From: CAVORB01 sp963736235
Lineage (GTDB): Bacteria; Pseudomonadota; Gammaproteobacteria; Chromatiales; Chromatiaceae
Direction of reading: 5' to 3'
DNA length: 64,000 nucleotides
NCBI GenBank assembly: GCA_963736235.1
Contig: CAVTOR010000001.1
Location: 1 to 64,000, forward strand
In this document: positions 17,971-26,082 of the stretch, piece after piece
Numbering within the stretch: position 1 is the stretch's first letter
Layout: the number at the start of each line of letters is the position of its first letter
Translations under genes and position numbers: made by a program
Notes under the pieces: model-generated
Seen by the model: only the letters and a program-made list of their open reading frames with translations
What the model was told of the DNA's origin: nothing
Databases searched by the model: none

Positions 17971-18114
17971 ATGCTCTACACGCTGACCATTCTGATCATC
18001 GGGATCTTCATCGGCTGGAACCTACCGCAACCGCCCTGGGCGAGAGACCTCCAGGACCGTGCCGTGCGTTCGGTCAAGGCGATGCTGGATCAAAGCGGCC
18101 GCGGACCGAGATAA
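17971..18114 (+). CDS. Small single-helix membrane protein (47 residues)
   Basis: Start at 17971 with CGGGAGAGA upstream. One membrane helix (MLYTLTILIIGIFIGWNLPQ) and a basic amphipathic tail ending in SGRGPR. It ends before the second copy of the structured repeat. No family recognised. The clean ribosome site, the single strong helix and the sensible length make it a plausible real gene. Confidence 0.6.
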   Translation: MLYTLTILIIGIFIGWNLPQPPWARDLQDRAVRSVKAMLDQSGRGPR

Positions 18115-18175
18115 CGGCGCACTATTCGGCGAGAGTGCCGGATTGCCCGGGCTGGGGACACGCTGATCAATTTAG

Positions 18176-18303
18176 CGCTTCCCGCGGCACGTGGATGTGA
18201 CGCCATTTTCAGACGCGTAAGCGATTGAAAATGAAGCCATCCAAGAACCACACTTCTTGGATGGCGTGCTGGTTTTGGCCAGGATGGCCAATGATTCAGC
18301 ATC
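18176..18303 (-). repeat. Structured dispersed repeat, copy 2 (inverted relative to copy 1)
   Basis: Reverse complement matches 7420-7543 across its length, with matching ends and a variable middle. On the minus strand: ATTGGCCATCCTGGCCAA, then an 11-bp hairpin CCATCCAAGAA/TTCTTGGATGG, then CATTTTCAATCGC... pairing with ...GAAAATG, then GCGTCACATCC and GCCGCGGGAAGCGC. The hairpins keep their shape although the bases differ from copy 1. It fills the gap between the small membrane protein gene and the convergent transglutaminase gene. Confidence 0.75.
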
Positions 18304-18306
18304 TCC

Positions 18307-19161
18307 CTAGAGGGCGACTACCTGCACGTCGACGCTGAGCCTCGGTTGCTGCGGCTGGCCGACGAAGCTGCCCGAGACCGGCGGCACCGTCTCCGGGTGA
18401 CGGGCAACGGCCACCGGGATATGGTGGCTCCCGGTGACTTCTCCCGAGCTCGGATCAAACCCCTTCCATCCCGCCCCCGGCAGGTAGACCTCCGCCCAGG
18501 CGTGCGTCGAGGCATTCCCGGCCTCGGTGGCGGGACCATGGGAATAGCCGCTCACGAATCGCGCCGCGAGCCCCTGGTATCGGCAGGCGTCGACGAACAG
18601 CGCGGCGAAGTCGCGACAGGCTCCGGCGCGCGTCCCCAGCGTTTCGGTGGGGCGCTGAACGCCTTCCGCCTCGCGCACCAAGAACACGAAGCCGGCGGCA
18701 ATCGCCCGGTTCATGCGATCCAGCATCGCGTAGGACTCGATCGGCCCGGACCCGAAGTTGAAACTCTGGACCCACTCGCCCACCCGCTGCTTGCAATTGG
18801 GGTAAGCGGGTTGCTGGTAGGGCAGCAGATCGGCTCGATCTTCCAACTGATACTGAAACGGATAGTTGAGCGCATAGTCCTCCACCACGAAGTCCAATGG
18901 GGCGCTCTCGAAATGGTTGATCAGGACGTCGCTCTGGATGGTGAGCCGGTCAGCCGGCTCGGTGAAGCTCACGATCGCCACCGAGTTGTCAAACACGTCC
19001 CGGTGCCACTTCACCGCGTGGGCGGGTGAGATCGTCAATCGCGAGGACTCGATGTGAACGTCGTGCCCCTCGCGTGGCCGCAGCAGCAGCTTGTGCGGCT
19101 CCAGGGTCACGACACCGGCGAATTGATACTCGGTCAAATGACTGATGCGCAGGCGCTGCAT
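18307..19161 (-). CDS. Transglutaminase-like cysteine protease family protein
   Basis: 284 residues from the ATG at 19161 (AGGAGAC upstream). The N-terminal bacterial transglutaminase-like region (LRISHLTEYQFAG, HKLLLRPREGH) is followed by the core with a catalytic Cys in GTRAGACRDFAALFV, His in STHAWAEVYLPG and Asp in GWKGFDPS. Such proteins are cytoplasmic peptidases or crosslinking enzymes, often found beside circularly permuted ATP-grasp genes. None is adjacent here. The neighbours on the same strand are the two-frameshift membrane protein and the CYTH-like protein. Confidence 0.9.
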   Translation of the reverse strand: MQRLRISHLTEYQFAGVVTLEPHKLLLRPREGHDVHIESSRLTISPAHAVKWHRDVFDNSVAIVSFTEPADRLTIQSDVLINHFESAPLDFVVEDYALNYPFQYQLEDRADLLPYQQPAYPNCKQRVGEWVQSFNFGSGPIESYAMLDRMNRAIAAGFVFLVREAEGVQRPTETLGTRAGACRDFAALFVDACRYQGLAARFVSGYSHGPATEAGNASTHAWAEVYLPGAGWKGFDPSSGEVTGSHHIPVAVARHPETVPPVSGSFVGQPQQPRLSVDVQVVAL

Positions 19162-19310
19162 GCTGGATGTCTCCTGTCTCGGGCTTGAGTGGCCTCTAAC
19201 GCTAACCACCTTGGTGTAAGAAGAGCGACAGGACTGTCGATTGCGCCCGGCAAGACGCTCATGCTGGCAGCCGTAGCGCACGCGCGCGAGCGTCCTTCGA
19301 TGTTCGACTG

Positions 19311-19763
19311 TTAGTTCGTGCCGCTGCCCGCCGGCTTGGCTTGTTCATCCTGGGCCTGCGGCGTGGCATCGGGGCCGCCGGGCCGCTGTGCGCCGGCGCC
19401 GACCAGGTACATGATGGGATTACAGTTCTTGATCGTGACCTGGCCTTGCAGCAGGTTTCCCTTGGAGTATTCGCTGAACACGCACTTGTTGGTCTCCGGA
19501 TCGTAGTTCTCGACCCACAGGTTGTCGTCCTTCCAGGTGGTCGCGATGTGGTACTGCCCGCTGGGGACGCTGATGGTCATGACGCCACCCCAACGCTTCA
19601 CGAAGATCTGCTGCAATAGAAATAGTAGGCCGCCCAACCGATGAAGAGCAGCACCGCCGCGGCCACGAGCGCCGTCCGCAGGCTGTCCATCTTGATGCCG
19701 ATGACGACGACCACGGCGATGACCAGAGCTTATAACGGCCGCCCAGTACAAGTAGGTAATCAT
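19311..19763 (-). pseudogene. Membrane protein with two compensating frameshifts
   Basis: The outer parts share one frame: MITYLYWAAVI at the start, and QQIFVKRWGGVMTISVPSGQ through to SGTN at the end. Between about 19730 and 19620 that frame is nonsense, while the adjacent frame reads ALVIAVVVVIGIKMDSLRT, AAAVLLFIGWAAYYFY, a clear second membrane helix pair. A single protein of about 150 residues is restored by one shift at each point. The C-terminal half has two Cys (NKC and IKNC) and a Gln/Ala/Pro tail. No family recognised. Confidence 0.55.
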
Positions 19764-19923
19764 GTCGTTCCTCCACTACGCCTCGTGTGAATCAATTCCT
19801 GACCGCATTATGGGCCAGCCATCCCGGCATCGCGGACTGATTCGAATGTCCACGGACTCCAGGCACCGCTCCTCGCCATCCGCCAGCTGCTTTGGCCGGG
19901 CTTGCGCTCGCTGGGCTCGCCAG

Positions 19924-20736
19924 TTACTTGGCCCTTGAGTAGACGTACGCGGTCTTGGTCATAGACTTGGGGTCTACCCAAGCATCCAGTTGCGCCTGAA
20001 TTGCCATGAAGGCGTCGTAAGCCCGCCTCGCCGTCTTCGCCGTGTAGCCCTCCTCCGGGTCCTCGTACTTGAAGCTGAACTCGGCCACCAGCGGATCGTC
20101 GTCGGTCTTTCCCCCGTACCAGAGGGTCAGGCAGCACTCGGCGAGCGTCTCCGGGTTCTTGCGGATCTGGAAGTTGGTGCCCTTCACCACCCGCTCGTAG
20201 GCGGTAAAACCGCCGACGGCCTTCAGCTTCTCGGTCTCGGGAAACTGATCGACCGCCTTGGGCAGGCCGGGATAGATCGAGGCGACGTCGGCGAGGGTCG
20301 CGAGCTTCAGATCCAGCGGGACCACAGCATTGCTCGAAAAGCTGTAGACCTTGAGGAATTCCGGCTTGATGTCCTCCTCGAACTTCATGTCAGGCTCGAA
20401 CTCCTTGGTGGGCGTCATGTCCCTGCCCTGGCTGATGTAGCGGTCCGGGTGCCGAAACTTGAGCGTCACCACGCGCTGATTCGCCTCGGTGTCCACGCGC
20501 TCGCGCACGACGTAATCGTTGCTCCGCAGCCATTTCTCCGCGGTGTCGAGAAAACGGACCTCGCGCCTCTTGTGCTCGATATCCGACGTCCCGCTCACGG
20601 ACAGCGCGTGGGGTACGATGATGGCCGCCAGTTCTCCCCACAGCGCAGCCGCGGACTCGAGCATCTTCGCCTCATCGCCTTTGAACTTGGATGCCCGCAG
20701 CATGATCTTGTATTCCCGCGACCCGAGGATTTGCAT
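19924..20736 (-). CDS. CYTH-like domain protein of unknown role
   Basis: 270 residues; GGAGAC seven bases before the ATG. The text EHKRREVRFLDTAEKWLRS, VVRERVDTEANQRVVTLKFR resembles the CYTH/inorganic triphosphatase fold (ExK-like strands, then a VTLKFR strand). The canonical N-terminal ExExK is not obvious, so catalysis is uncertain. CYTH enzymes hydrolyse triphosphates, thiamine triphosphate or make cAMP. It is upstream of the frameshifted membrane protein and the transglutaminase on the same strand. Confidence 0.55.
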   Translation of the reverse strand: MQILGSREYKIMLRASKFKGDEAKMLESAAALWGELAAIIVPHALSVSGTSDIEHKRREVRFLDTAEKWLRSNDYVVRERVDTEANQRVVTLKFRHPDRYISQGRDMTPTKEFEPDMKFEEDIKPEFLKVYSFSSNAVVPLDLKLATLADVASIYPGLPKAVDQFPETEKLKAVGGFTAYERVVKGTNFQIRKNPETLAECCLTLWYGGKTDDDPLVAEFSFKYEDPEEGYTAKTARRAYDAFMAIQAQLDAWVDPKSMTKTAYVYSRAK

Positions 20737-20787
20737 GTCTTTGTCTCCGAACTTGGTCTTGCCCCTTCGCGTGCGGGCGTTGATTGA

Positions 20788-21255
20788 CTAATCCTGGCAT
20801 CCTCGCGAGGTGTGAGCATTCGCTCCGTCGCTGCGACGCCACTTGAGGTAGGGAATGGAGATCGCCGTTGCGGTCAGGATGTAGACCGCCACGACCACCG
20901 CCGTTCGCGGCCCGGGAACCGACGCCGCCACCAGCACCGCGATGCCCAGATGGCGGGTCGAGCAGGCGATCGCCAGCGCGGTACGATCTTCCACGGCGAC
21001 CCAGCCGAGCAGATGACCAATGGCCAGCGCCACGGCAGTAAAGGCCGTCAGGGTCAGAACGCCCGTCCAACGCGCCTCCAGGATAACCTGCCAGTCCAGG
21101 GCCGGCAGCGTGAGCGCGCCAATGGCCAGCGCACCGTCATGCCCAGCGCCAGCGGCACAAAGAACGACTTCGCGAACGCGAGGGCGATGCGACCGGGCTC
21201 CAGCTGGAGCGGGTTGCCGAAAGCGTGCTCCCGCACACGAAAACTTGTCGAATCG
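20788..21255 (-). pseudogene. C-terminal fragment of a bile acid:sodium symporter-type transporter
   Basis: The upstream part (about 21255-21135) reads PLQLEPGRIALAFAKSFFVP, LALGMTVRW. After a frame change near 21130 the text continues GALTLPALDWQVILEARWTG, LTLTAFTAVALAIGHLLGW, TALAIACSTRHLGIAVLVAA and YILTATAISIPYLKW. These are the last four to five helices of a BASS/ACR3-like transporter, including the conserved ACSTRHLG turn. The N-terminal half is missing, cut off next to the IS91-type remnant, which suggests that insertion or rearrangement removed it. Confidence 0.65.
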
Positions 21256-21310
21256 TTGGTCGAAGTTAGCAAAACGGTGACCCCTGGCCTTGGGATAGTA
21301 GACCGGCCGC

Positions 21311-21610
21311 ATCCGTATCGAGACACTGCGCGGCGCGGCGTTTCTCTGGCGCATCGTTCAGCATCTGTTTTCGCGCGGGTTTCATCGCGTGCGCAAATAC
21401 GGCTTTCTGCATCACGACGCGCGGAAGACGCTGCAACTGATCCAGCTGATCCCGCAGGTGGCGCTCAAACCGCTCGCGCCCGAAGAACCACCGAGCTATT
21501 GCTGTTGCGCCTGCGGCGGTGCGATGGAAGTCATCGCAATCTATCCGCCCGCGCGCGTCGTCGCCGTGAGCACTTGCGCTCAGGCGCCGCCCGCGGCGAT
21601 TACCGCCTAG
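21311..21610 (+). mobile_element. IS91-type (Y2) transposase C-terminal remnant
   Basis: The frame reads RGAAFLWRIVQHLFSRGFHR, VRKYGFLHHDARKTLQLIQL and ends with a CxCxxC-like zinc pattern (SYCCCACGGAM). This pattern of F-R-F-xQH-x-L-P-x-GFxRxRxYG is typical of the C-terminus of IS91/IS801 rolling-circle transposases. The catalytic Y2 and HUH parts are absent. It separates the truncated transporter from the low-GC accessory patch to its right. Confidence 0.55.
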
Positions 21611-21673
21611 CTGCCATCCGCGCGGGCGGATACTGTCCAGAGCCGGACCCCATGTTCTTCTTATCCTCCCGGC

Positions 21674-22210
21674 CTAGGAATTGAGAATGTATTCCATTTT
21701 TGAACTACCCTGAGAAATGGTGATTACCCAGATTTTGTCCTCTACCTCTCTTACTAACAGCATTAGATCCTCTTTTGCCCTGCCCCAAACTACGACCGAG
21801 CCAAGGTAATCAAGGTCCGCTCCCAGCATTCCGAACTTCATCTTTTTCCACACCCCTAGATTCAGTCCATCATGAATGGGTTCACCGAGGTTTTCCGCGA
21901 GTTCTTTCTTTAGTTCATTGGCGATCCGGTAGGCATTACTCCGCGACGGACTCGTGTAAACAATTTCCTGCTCGGTCAGTTGTCCCTTCTCGCAGTGATA
22001 AACGACAGTTACCTCGACTCCTCCCTCTGCTCCCGTATACTTGCTGATACCATTGCTATCTTGAGCGGCCAACTCAACTGATCCAAGGCGCTTTTCTACC
22101 TGTGGAATCCCGTCGCAGGGGAAGCCAGGCTGGATATCTGCCAGTCGCTGTCCGGCACATACCGTTCCAACCAGTAGGGACGCGACCAAAAAGACGATGA
22201 TTTTATTCAT
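21674..22210 (-). CDS. Secreted orphan protein of low-GC origin
   Basis: 178 residues. Signal peptide (IIVFLVASLLVGTVCAG), then a mature domain with two Cys (GFPCDG and YHCEKG) that could form a disulfide. Codon use is visibly richer in A and T than in neighbours (many Lys, Ile, Asn). No family recognised. It and the AbiC-like gene make up the accessory patch and were probably acquired together. Confidence 0.65.
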   Translation of the reverse strand: MNKIIVFLVASLLVGTVCAGQRLADIQPGFPCDGIPQVEKRLGSVELAAQDSNGISKYTGAEGGVEVTVVYHCEKGQLTEQEIVYTSPSRSNAYRIANELKKELAENLGEPIHDGLNLGVWKKMKFGMLGADLDYLGSVVVWGRAKEDLMLLVREVEDKIWVITISQGSSKMEYILNS

Positions 22211-22360
22211 ACATCAGAACTCAATAAATTAATCTGGAATCAATCGTGGACAGACCAGGATTATACTCTGACATTTCTAACATCTCTTCAAAACCGTGGT
22301 CTGTCCCTTATTATTCTGTTACGTCCCAGCTGCCTAAAGGGCAGCGCCATGATGCACTTG

Positions 22361-23167
22361 TTAGAGCTCGCGCAGTATTTGGACATGACTTTTGTCAGCA
22401 AGCGTACCCTCTTCGAGATGCTTCAACGTATTGTATTTATTGATTAAGAGAAGCATTTGTTCGTTTCCATAGTGGCTTATGCAGTTATATAGCAACAGCG
22501 CCAATTCGAATTTTGACAATTGCGCCCTGATCAAATCAGCGTAACGCTTCTTTTCTTCATCGCTTAGTAGGCTTTTATCGATGAATTTAAGGATGTTGTA
22601 CAGAGTGCGAAAATAGTGGCCGATAAAACTTCCGTAGCGGCGGTAAAAATCTGAATACTGGATATCAATTGCTTCTGAATCTGGCTCTACGAAGTCGCCT
22701 CTAACTACCTTATGGAGGTAACTATTCTTCAATTCGCGGTAAAGGCATCCGAAACAACGCCTAGCTTTATAGGGTGGTTCTTCCCCATCTGCTGGTACGC
22801 GCAGCTGCGAAATAATTTCATTGAACAAATGCGTTAACTGGAAAAACGTGGAATCAAAGCTCTGTTTCTTTAGCTCGGTATTTTGGGCATTCAGTGCTTC
22901 TGCAGATTTCTGCAATTGTTCGGTTGAATGCTGTAACTCGGAGCTTTGAAGCACGATGGTATATAGCAATGCGAAAAGTCCAATAAGAGCGAACAAAGGA
23001 TTCAGTGAACCACCGACAAAATCTCCAAACAAACCCCATATCTCTTGATTAGAAGAAAGCTTTGGCCCAAATACCCATGCATATGCACCGAACACACCGA
23101 TTGCAAGAAAAACCGAGGTGATAGCAAGGAACGATAGCCATAGCGGCAGCTTGGTCTTTTTGCTCAT
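22361..23167 (-). CDS. Putative phage abortive infection protein (AbiC-like, putAbiC family)
   Basis: 268 residues. Two N-terminal membrane helices (LWLSFLAITSVFLAIGVFGA and NPLFALIGLFALLYTIVL) flank the motif LFGDFVGGSLNPLF, followed by a coiled coil (LQSSELQHSTEQLQKSAEAL) and then SFDSTFFQLTHLFNEII. The C-terminal part has RYADLIRAQLSKFELALLLY. This order (FGDFxGGxLNPxF, helix, coiled coil, FFxLxxLxNxI, AQLSxxELxLLxYN) is that of the putAbiC family of membrane-bound abortive infection proteins. It carries no enzyme motif. Low GC, an IS remnant nearby and a palindrome upstream fit a transferred defence gene. Confidence 0.75.
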   Translation of the reverse strand: MSKKTKLPLWLSFLAITSVFLAIGVFGAYAWVFGPKLSSNQEIWGLFGDFVGGSLNPLFALIGLFALLYTIVLQSSELQHSTEQLQKSAEALNAQNTELKKQSFDSTFFQLTHLFNEIISQLRVPADGEEPPYKARRCFGCLYRELKNSYLHKVVRGDFVEPDSEAIDIQYSDFYRRYGSFIGHYFRTLYNILKFIDKSLLSDEEKKRYADLIRAQLSKFELALLLYNCISHYGNEQMLLLINKYNTLKHLEEGTLADKSHVQILREL

Positions 23168-23226
23168 TGGAATGATGCCTTTTCCGTAGCCTTTTTGCTC
23201 TACGTATACTCTACTGCGCGCACGTA

Positions 23227-23262
23227 TTCTTGCGCTAGACTGGGCGCAGTCTAGCGCAAGAA
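23227..23262. other. Perfect 15-bp inverted repeat upstream of the AbiC-like gene
   Basis: TTCTTGCGCTAGACT, loop GGGCGC, AGTCTAGCGCAAGAA. It begins 60 bases before the AbiC-like start and lies at the right border of the low-GC patch. It might be an operator, a terminator reading in either direction, or an element end. No T-run follows. Confidence 0.6.
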
Positions 23263-23462
23263 CTTCCTAACGATGCGCGAGAGAAAGCAGGCTTTGAACC
23301 GACGGCGGCGTCGGGAGGACGGCGTAAAAACCGGTTCAAGTCTTGCGGTCAAGCATTTTCGGATGTCGCCTGATCAGGCCGAACGGGAGTCTGATCGTTC
23401 CCCGCTTTAGCCAGCCTGCCGCGCTGCCTTGTCGTTATCCCCGAACTGCTGCCGCCTGGGCC

Positions 23463-24365
23463 CTACATGCCGGGTTGAGGGCTGTAGGACACCTCGCCGG
23501 TCGGACTGATGCGGATGTAGACCGGCACGCTGCCCATGCCCTGCATCCCGGACATACCGCTCATTCCACCCATGCCGGACATGCCTTCCATGCCCTGCAT
23601 CCCGGACATGCCGCTCATCCCGCCCATACCGGACATGCCATCCATGCCCTGCATTCCCGACATACCGCTCATTCCACGCATGCCGGACATCCCATCCATG
23701 CCCTGCATCCCGGACATGCCGCTCATCCCGCCCATACCGGACATGCCATCCATGCCCTGCATCCCGGACATGCCGCTCATCCCGCCCGTGCCGGACATCC
23801 CATCCATGCCCTGCATTCCCGACATGCCGCTCATCCCGCCCGTGCCTGACATCCCATCCATGCCCTGCATTCCCGACATGCCGCTCATCCCGCCCATGCC
23901 GGACATGCCTTCCATGCCCTGCATTCCCGACATGCCGCTCATGCCGAGGGGACGCCAGACATAGTTTTCACCGGTCCCGTACATACCCTGCATACCCTGC
24001 ATGCCGCCCATTCCGGACATGCCATGCATCCCCGACATGCCGCTCATTCCGTGCTGGGGATGAACGTAGCCTGGCCGGCCCATCATGGGTCCGGCCTGGG
24101 GATACCCCATCGCCGGACGGCCGTATGGATGGCCCATCATGGGCCCGCCGGCTGGGGGAGCCATCATCGGTGGGCCGGGAGGTGGTCCCATCATCGGACC
24201 GCCCCGCGGGTAACCCATCATCGGGCCACCGTAAGGGTTGCCCATCATGGGACCCCCATAGGGCATTCCCGGGTAGGGACCCTGCGCCTGCGCCGTGGCC
24301 GCGATGGCCGTGCTGCACAGAATCAATCCCATCGAGGCGCGCATACGGATACTTTTGTTTTTCAC
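23463..24365 (-). CDS. Secreted methionine/glycine-rich tandem-repeat protein
   Basis: 300 residues from a GTG at 24365, chosen because AAGGAGGA lies six bases upstream and a signal peptide follows (MGLILCSTAIAATAQAQG). Residues 20-100 are a GGPMMG(N/Y/P)P-type repeat. Residues about 110-280 consist of about seven 20-residue units of the type MSGMGGMSGMSGMQGMDG. The end is non-repetitive (VPVYIRISPTGEVSYSPQPG). Nearly every third residue is Met in the second region. Met-rich secreted proteins can bind Cu(I) or Ag(I), but that is inference. The repeat corresponds to a 60-bp DNA tandem array. Confidence 0.75.
   Translation of the reverse strand: MKNKSIRMRASMGLILCSTAIAATAQAQGPYPGMPYGGPMMGNPYGGPMMGYPRGGPMMGPPPGPPMMAPPAGGPMMGHPYGRPAMGYPQAGPMMGRPGYVHPQHGMSGMSGMHGMSGMGGMQGMQGMYGTGENYVWRPLGMSGMSGMQGMEGMSGMGGMSGMSGMQGMDGMSGTGGMSGMSGMQGMDGMSGTGGMSGMSGMQGMDGMSGMGGMSGMSGMQGMDGMSGMRGMSGMSGMQGMDGMSGMGGMSGMSGMQGMEGMSGMGGMSGMSGMQGMGSVPVYIRISPTGEVSYSPQPGM
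23536..23945 (-). repeat. 60-bp tandem repeat array inside the Met/Gly-rich gene
   Basis: About seven copies of a 60-base unit containing CCCTGCAT(C/T)CC(G/C)GACAT(A/G)CCGCTCAT. Copies differ mainly at third positions and at a few codons (Asp/Glu, Met/Thr/Arg), so the protein pattern has been kept while DNA drifted. Confidence 0.85.
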
Positions 24366-24687
24366 GATCAGTCCTCCTTCGTGGTGGTGTCGGCCGCCGA
24401 ACGCGCGGCTCGTTGTCATTGCCTACCTAAGCGCTTGTTCTACTGCTGCAAACCGCGAACGCGGGCGATCCTGAGTAACACAGACCCGTGCCGCAGGGCA
24501 AGGAATCGGCACCCCTGGGCCGGTCGCGGATCTGGATCGCGCGCAACCGGCCGTCGCTGGCGGACATGGACGCCCCGCCGAGCAGCATGGATACTGCCGC
24601 CTCGGGGGAGTCAGGACGGGGCAACGCCTTGTCAGGCCGGGAACCCGATCCCTCAACCCGTTGAGAGTGAACGTGAGCACAGTCGAA

Positions 24688-26076
24688 ATGCACAGATCGC
24701 CCCCCCGCCCCGCTGGATCGATCCAGCACCCGCTGCGGGCCGCCCTCGCCGGCCTGCTGCTCGTCGGTGCCCACGCGACCGCGGACGAGGCAACCTATGA
24801 GCCGCCGCCCATTCTCTCGGCATCCGAGGTTGTGCCAGCCGAGCTCATCTCGGGTCCGCACTACCGAGTCGACGAGACGATCACGACCGACGGCTATCTC
24901 ACCCACGCGCTGATCCGCTCGGAGTTCGGCGACTTCGGCGCCGTCGGACCGGGAAGCCTGGAGATCCGCATCCGCGAGATCGAGGCACTCGCCAAGCTCC
25001 AGGAATTGGAGCAGAGCGAAGAGCTGAAAAAGGGCGCGCAGGACTCCGCCAACAAGGCCATCGACGGGGTCAAGCATTTCGTCGACGAGCCGGCCGAGAC
25101 CCTCAAGGGCATCCCGGAGGGCGTCGGGCGCTTCTTCAAGCGGACCTACCGCTCCGCCAAGACCGGAGTCCAGAAGCTGCAGGACATCCAGGAAGGCCAC
25201 GGCCCCGGGGTTCCAACCGAGTCCGGCCCGGGGTCGCGACTTCCCGGCGGCGTCCAGGCGGTGCAGGGACCCGCCAACAAGAACGAGGCTTACAAGGCGG
25301 CAGGCCGCGCGGCGGGCAGCGTCGCGGTCAATGCGCTCGGCTACGACGACGCCCGCCGGCGCCTCGCCAAGCGTCTCGGGGTCGACCCCTACACCACCAA
25401 CCGGGTGCTCGCGGAAAAGATGGACGAGGTCACCTGGGCCGCCTTCGCCGGCGACCTTGGCGTCGACATCCTCACCGCCATGATTCCCGGCGGGGCGGTC
25501 ATCACCTCCTCCACCCGGCTGTCGAGCTGGGTCTGGGACACGCCACCCGGCGATCTGCGCGTGAAGATCGAGCAAACCCTCCTCGGCATCGGCGTCAGCC
25601 AGGCCGACGTCGATCTGCTGCTGCGCCACCGCTGGTACCCGCTGAGCCTGCAGGCCTCGCTGGCGCTCGCGCTGTCGGAATTCGATGGTGGTCAGGGACG
25701 AGTCGACGTGATGCCCCTCGCGCTCACGGTGGCCTCCGAAGAGCAGGCCAGGTACCTGGTGGAGACCCTGCGCATGACGGCGAGATATCACCAGACCGTC
25801 AAGCCGCTGAGGGCGCTGATGGTCGCCGGTACGGCGGTGGCCTTGGCCGAGGACGGGGAACTGGTCGTAGCGGCCCCGGTTGATTACCTGAGCTGGAACG
25901 AATCGCTGGACCGGTTTGCGCGCCAGGAGGAACTGACCGCCCCGCGACGCTCGATGCATCTGGCGGGGGATCTCACGGAAAAGGCGAGAACGGAGCTGGA
26001 GGCCCTGGGTTGGGAGGTATCCGACCGCAGCCCTCTGCTCGTCCCCTTGGTCCCCCCGCCCAGCGCGGACGGCTGA
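24688..26076 (+). CDS. Secreted hypothetical protein
   Basis: 462 residues from the ATG at 24688; a TTG at 24661 is an alternative. Signal peptide (HPLRAALAGLLLVGAHATAD). The mature part has a charged helical region (IREIEALAKLQELEQSEELK) and an amphipathic segment. A hydrophobic stretch (LGVDILTAMIPGGAVITSST) precedes two mixed alpha/beta halves. No family recognised. It is divergent from the Met/Gly-rich protein across about 320 bases with no recognised element. The next gene converges within 7 bases. Confidence 0.7.
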   Translation: MHRSPPRPAGSIQHPLRAALAGLLLVGAHATADEATYEPPPILSASEVVPAELISGPHYRVDETITTDGYLTHALIRSEFGDFGAVGPGSLEIRIREIEALAKLQELEQSEELKKGAQDSANKAIDGVKHFVDEPAETLKGIPEGVGRFFKRTYRSAKTGVQKLQDIQEGHGPGVPTESGPGSRLPGGVQAVQGPANKNEAYKAAGRAAGSVAVNALGYDDARRRLAKRLGVDPYTTNRVLAEKMDEVTWAAFAGDLGVDILTAMIPGGAVITSSTRLSSWVWDTPPGDLRVKIEQTLLGIGVSQADVDLLLRHRWYPLSLQASLALALSEFDGGQGRVDVMPLALTVASEEQARYLVETLRMTARYHQTVKPLRALMVAGTAVALAEDGELVVAAPVDYLSWNESLDRFARQEELTAPRRSMHLAGDLTEKARTELEALGWEVSDRSPLLVPLVPPPSADG

Positions 26077-26082
26077 GCAGGA

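Noticed and set aside
23536..23945. CRISPR-like array of about 60-bp units
   Set aside because: The repeats have no unique spacers and lie inside a coding frame that keeps the protein pattern.
23536..23964. Plus-strand MPxIP-type repeat protein
   Set aside because: Mirror reading of the Met/Gly-rich gene; it has no signal peptide or ribosome site.
24427..25959. Long minus-strand open frame of about 510 codons opposite the secreted hypothetical protein
   Set aside because: It is the complementary shadow of 24688-26076 and has no family signature; the plus-strand gene has a signal peptide and a sensible start.
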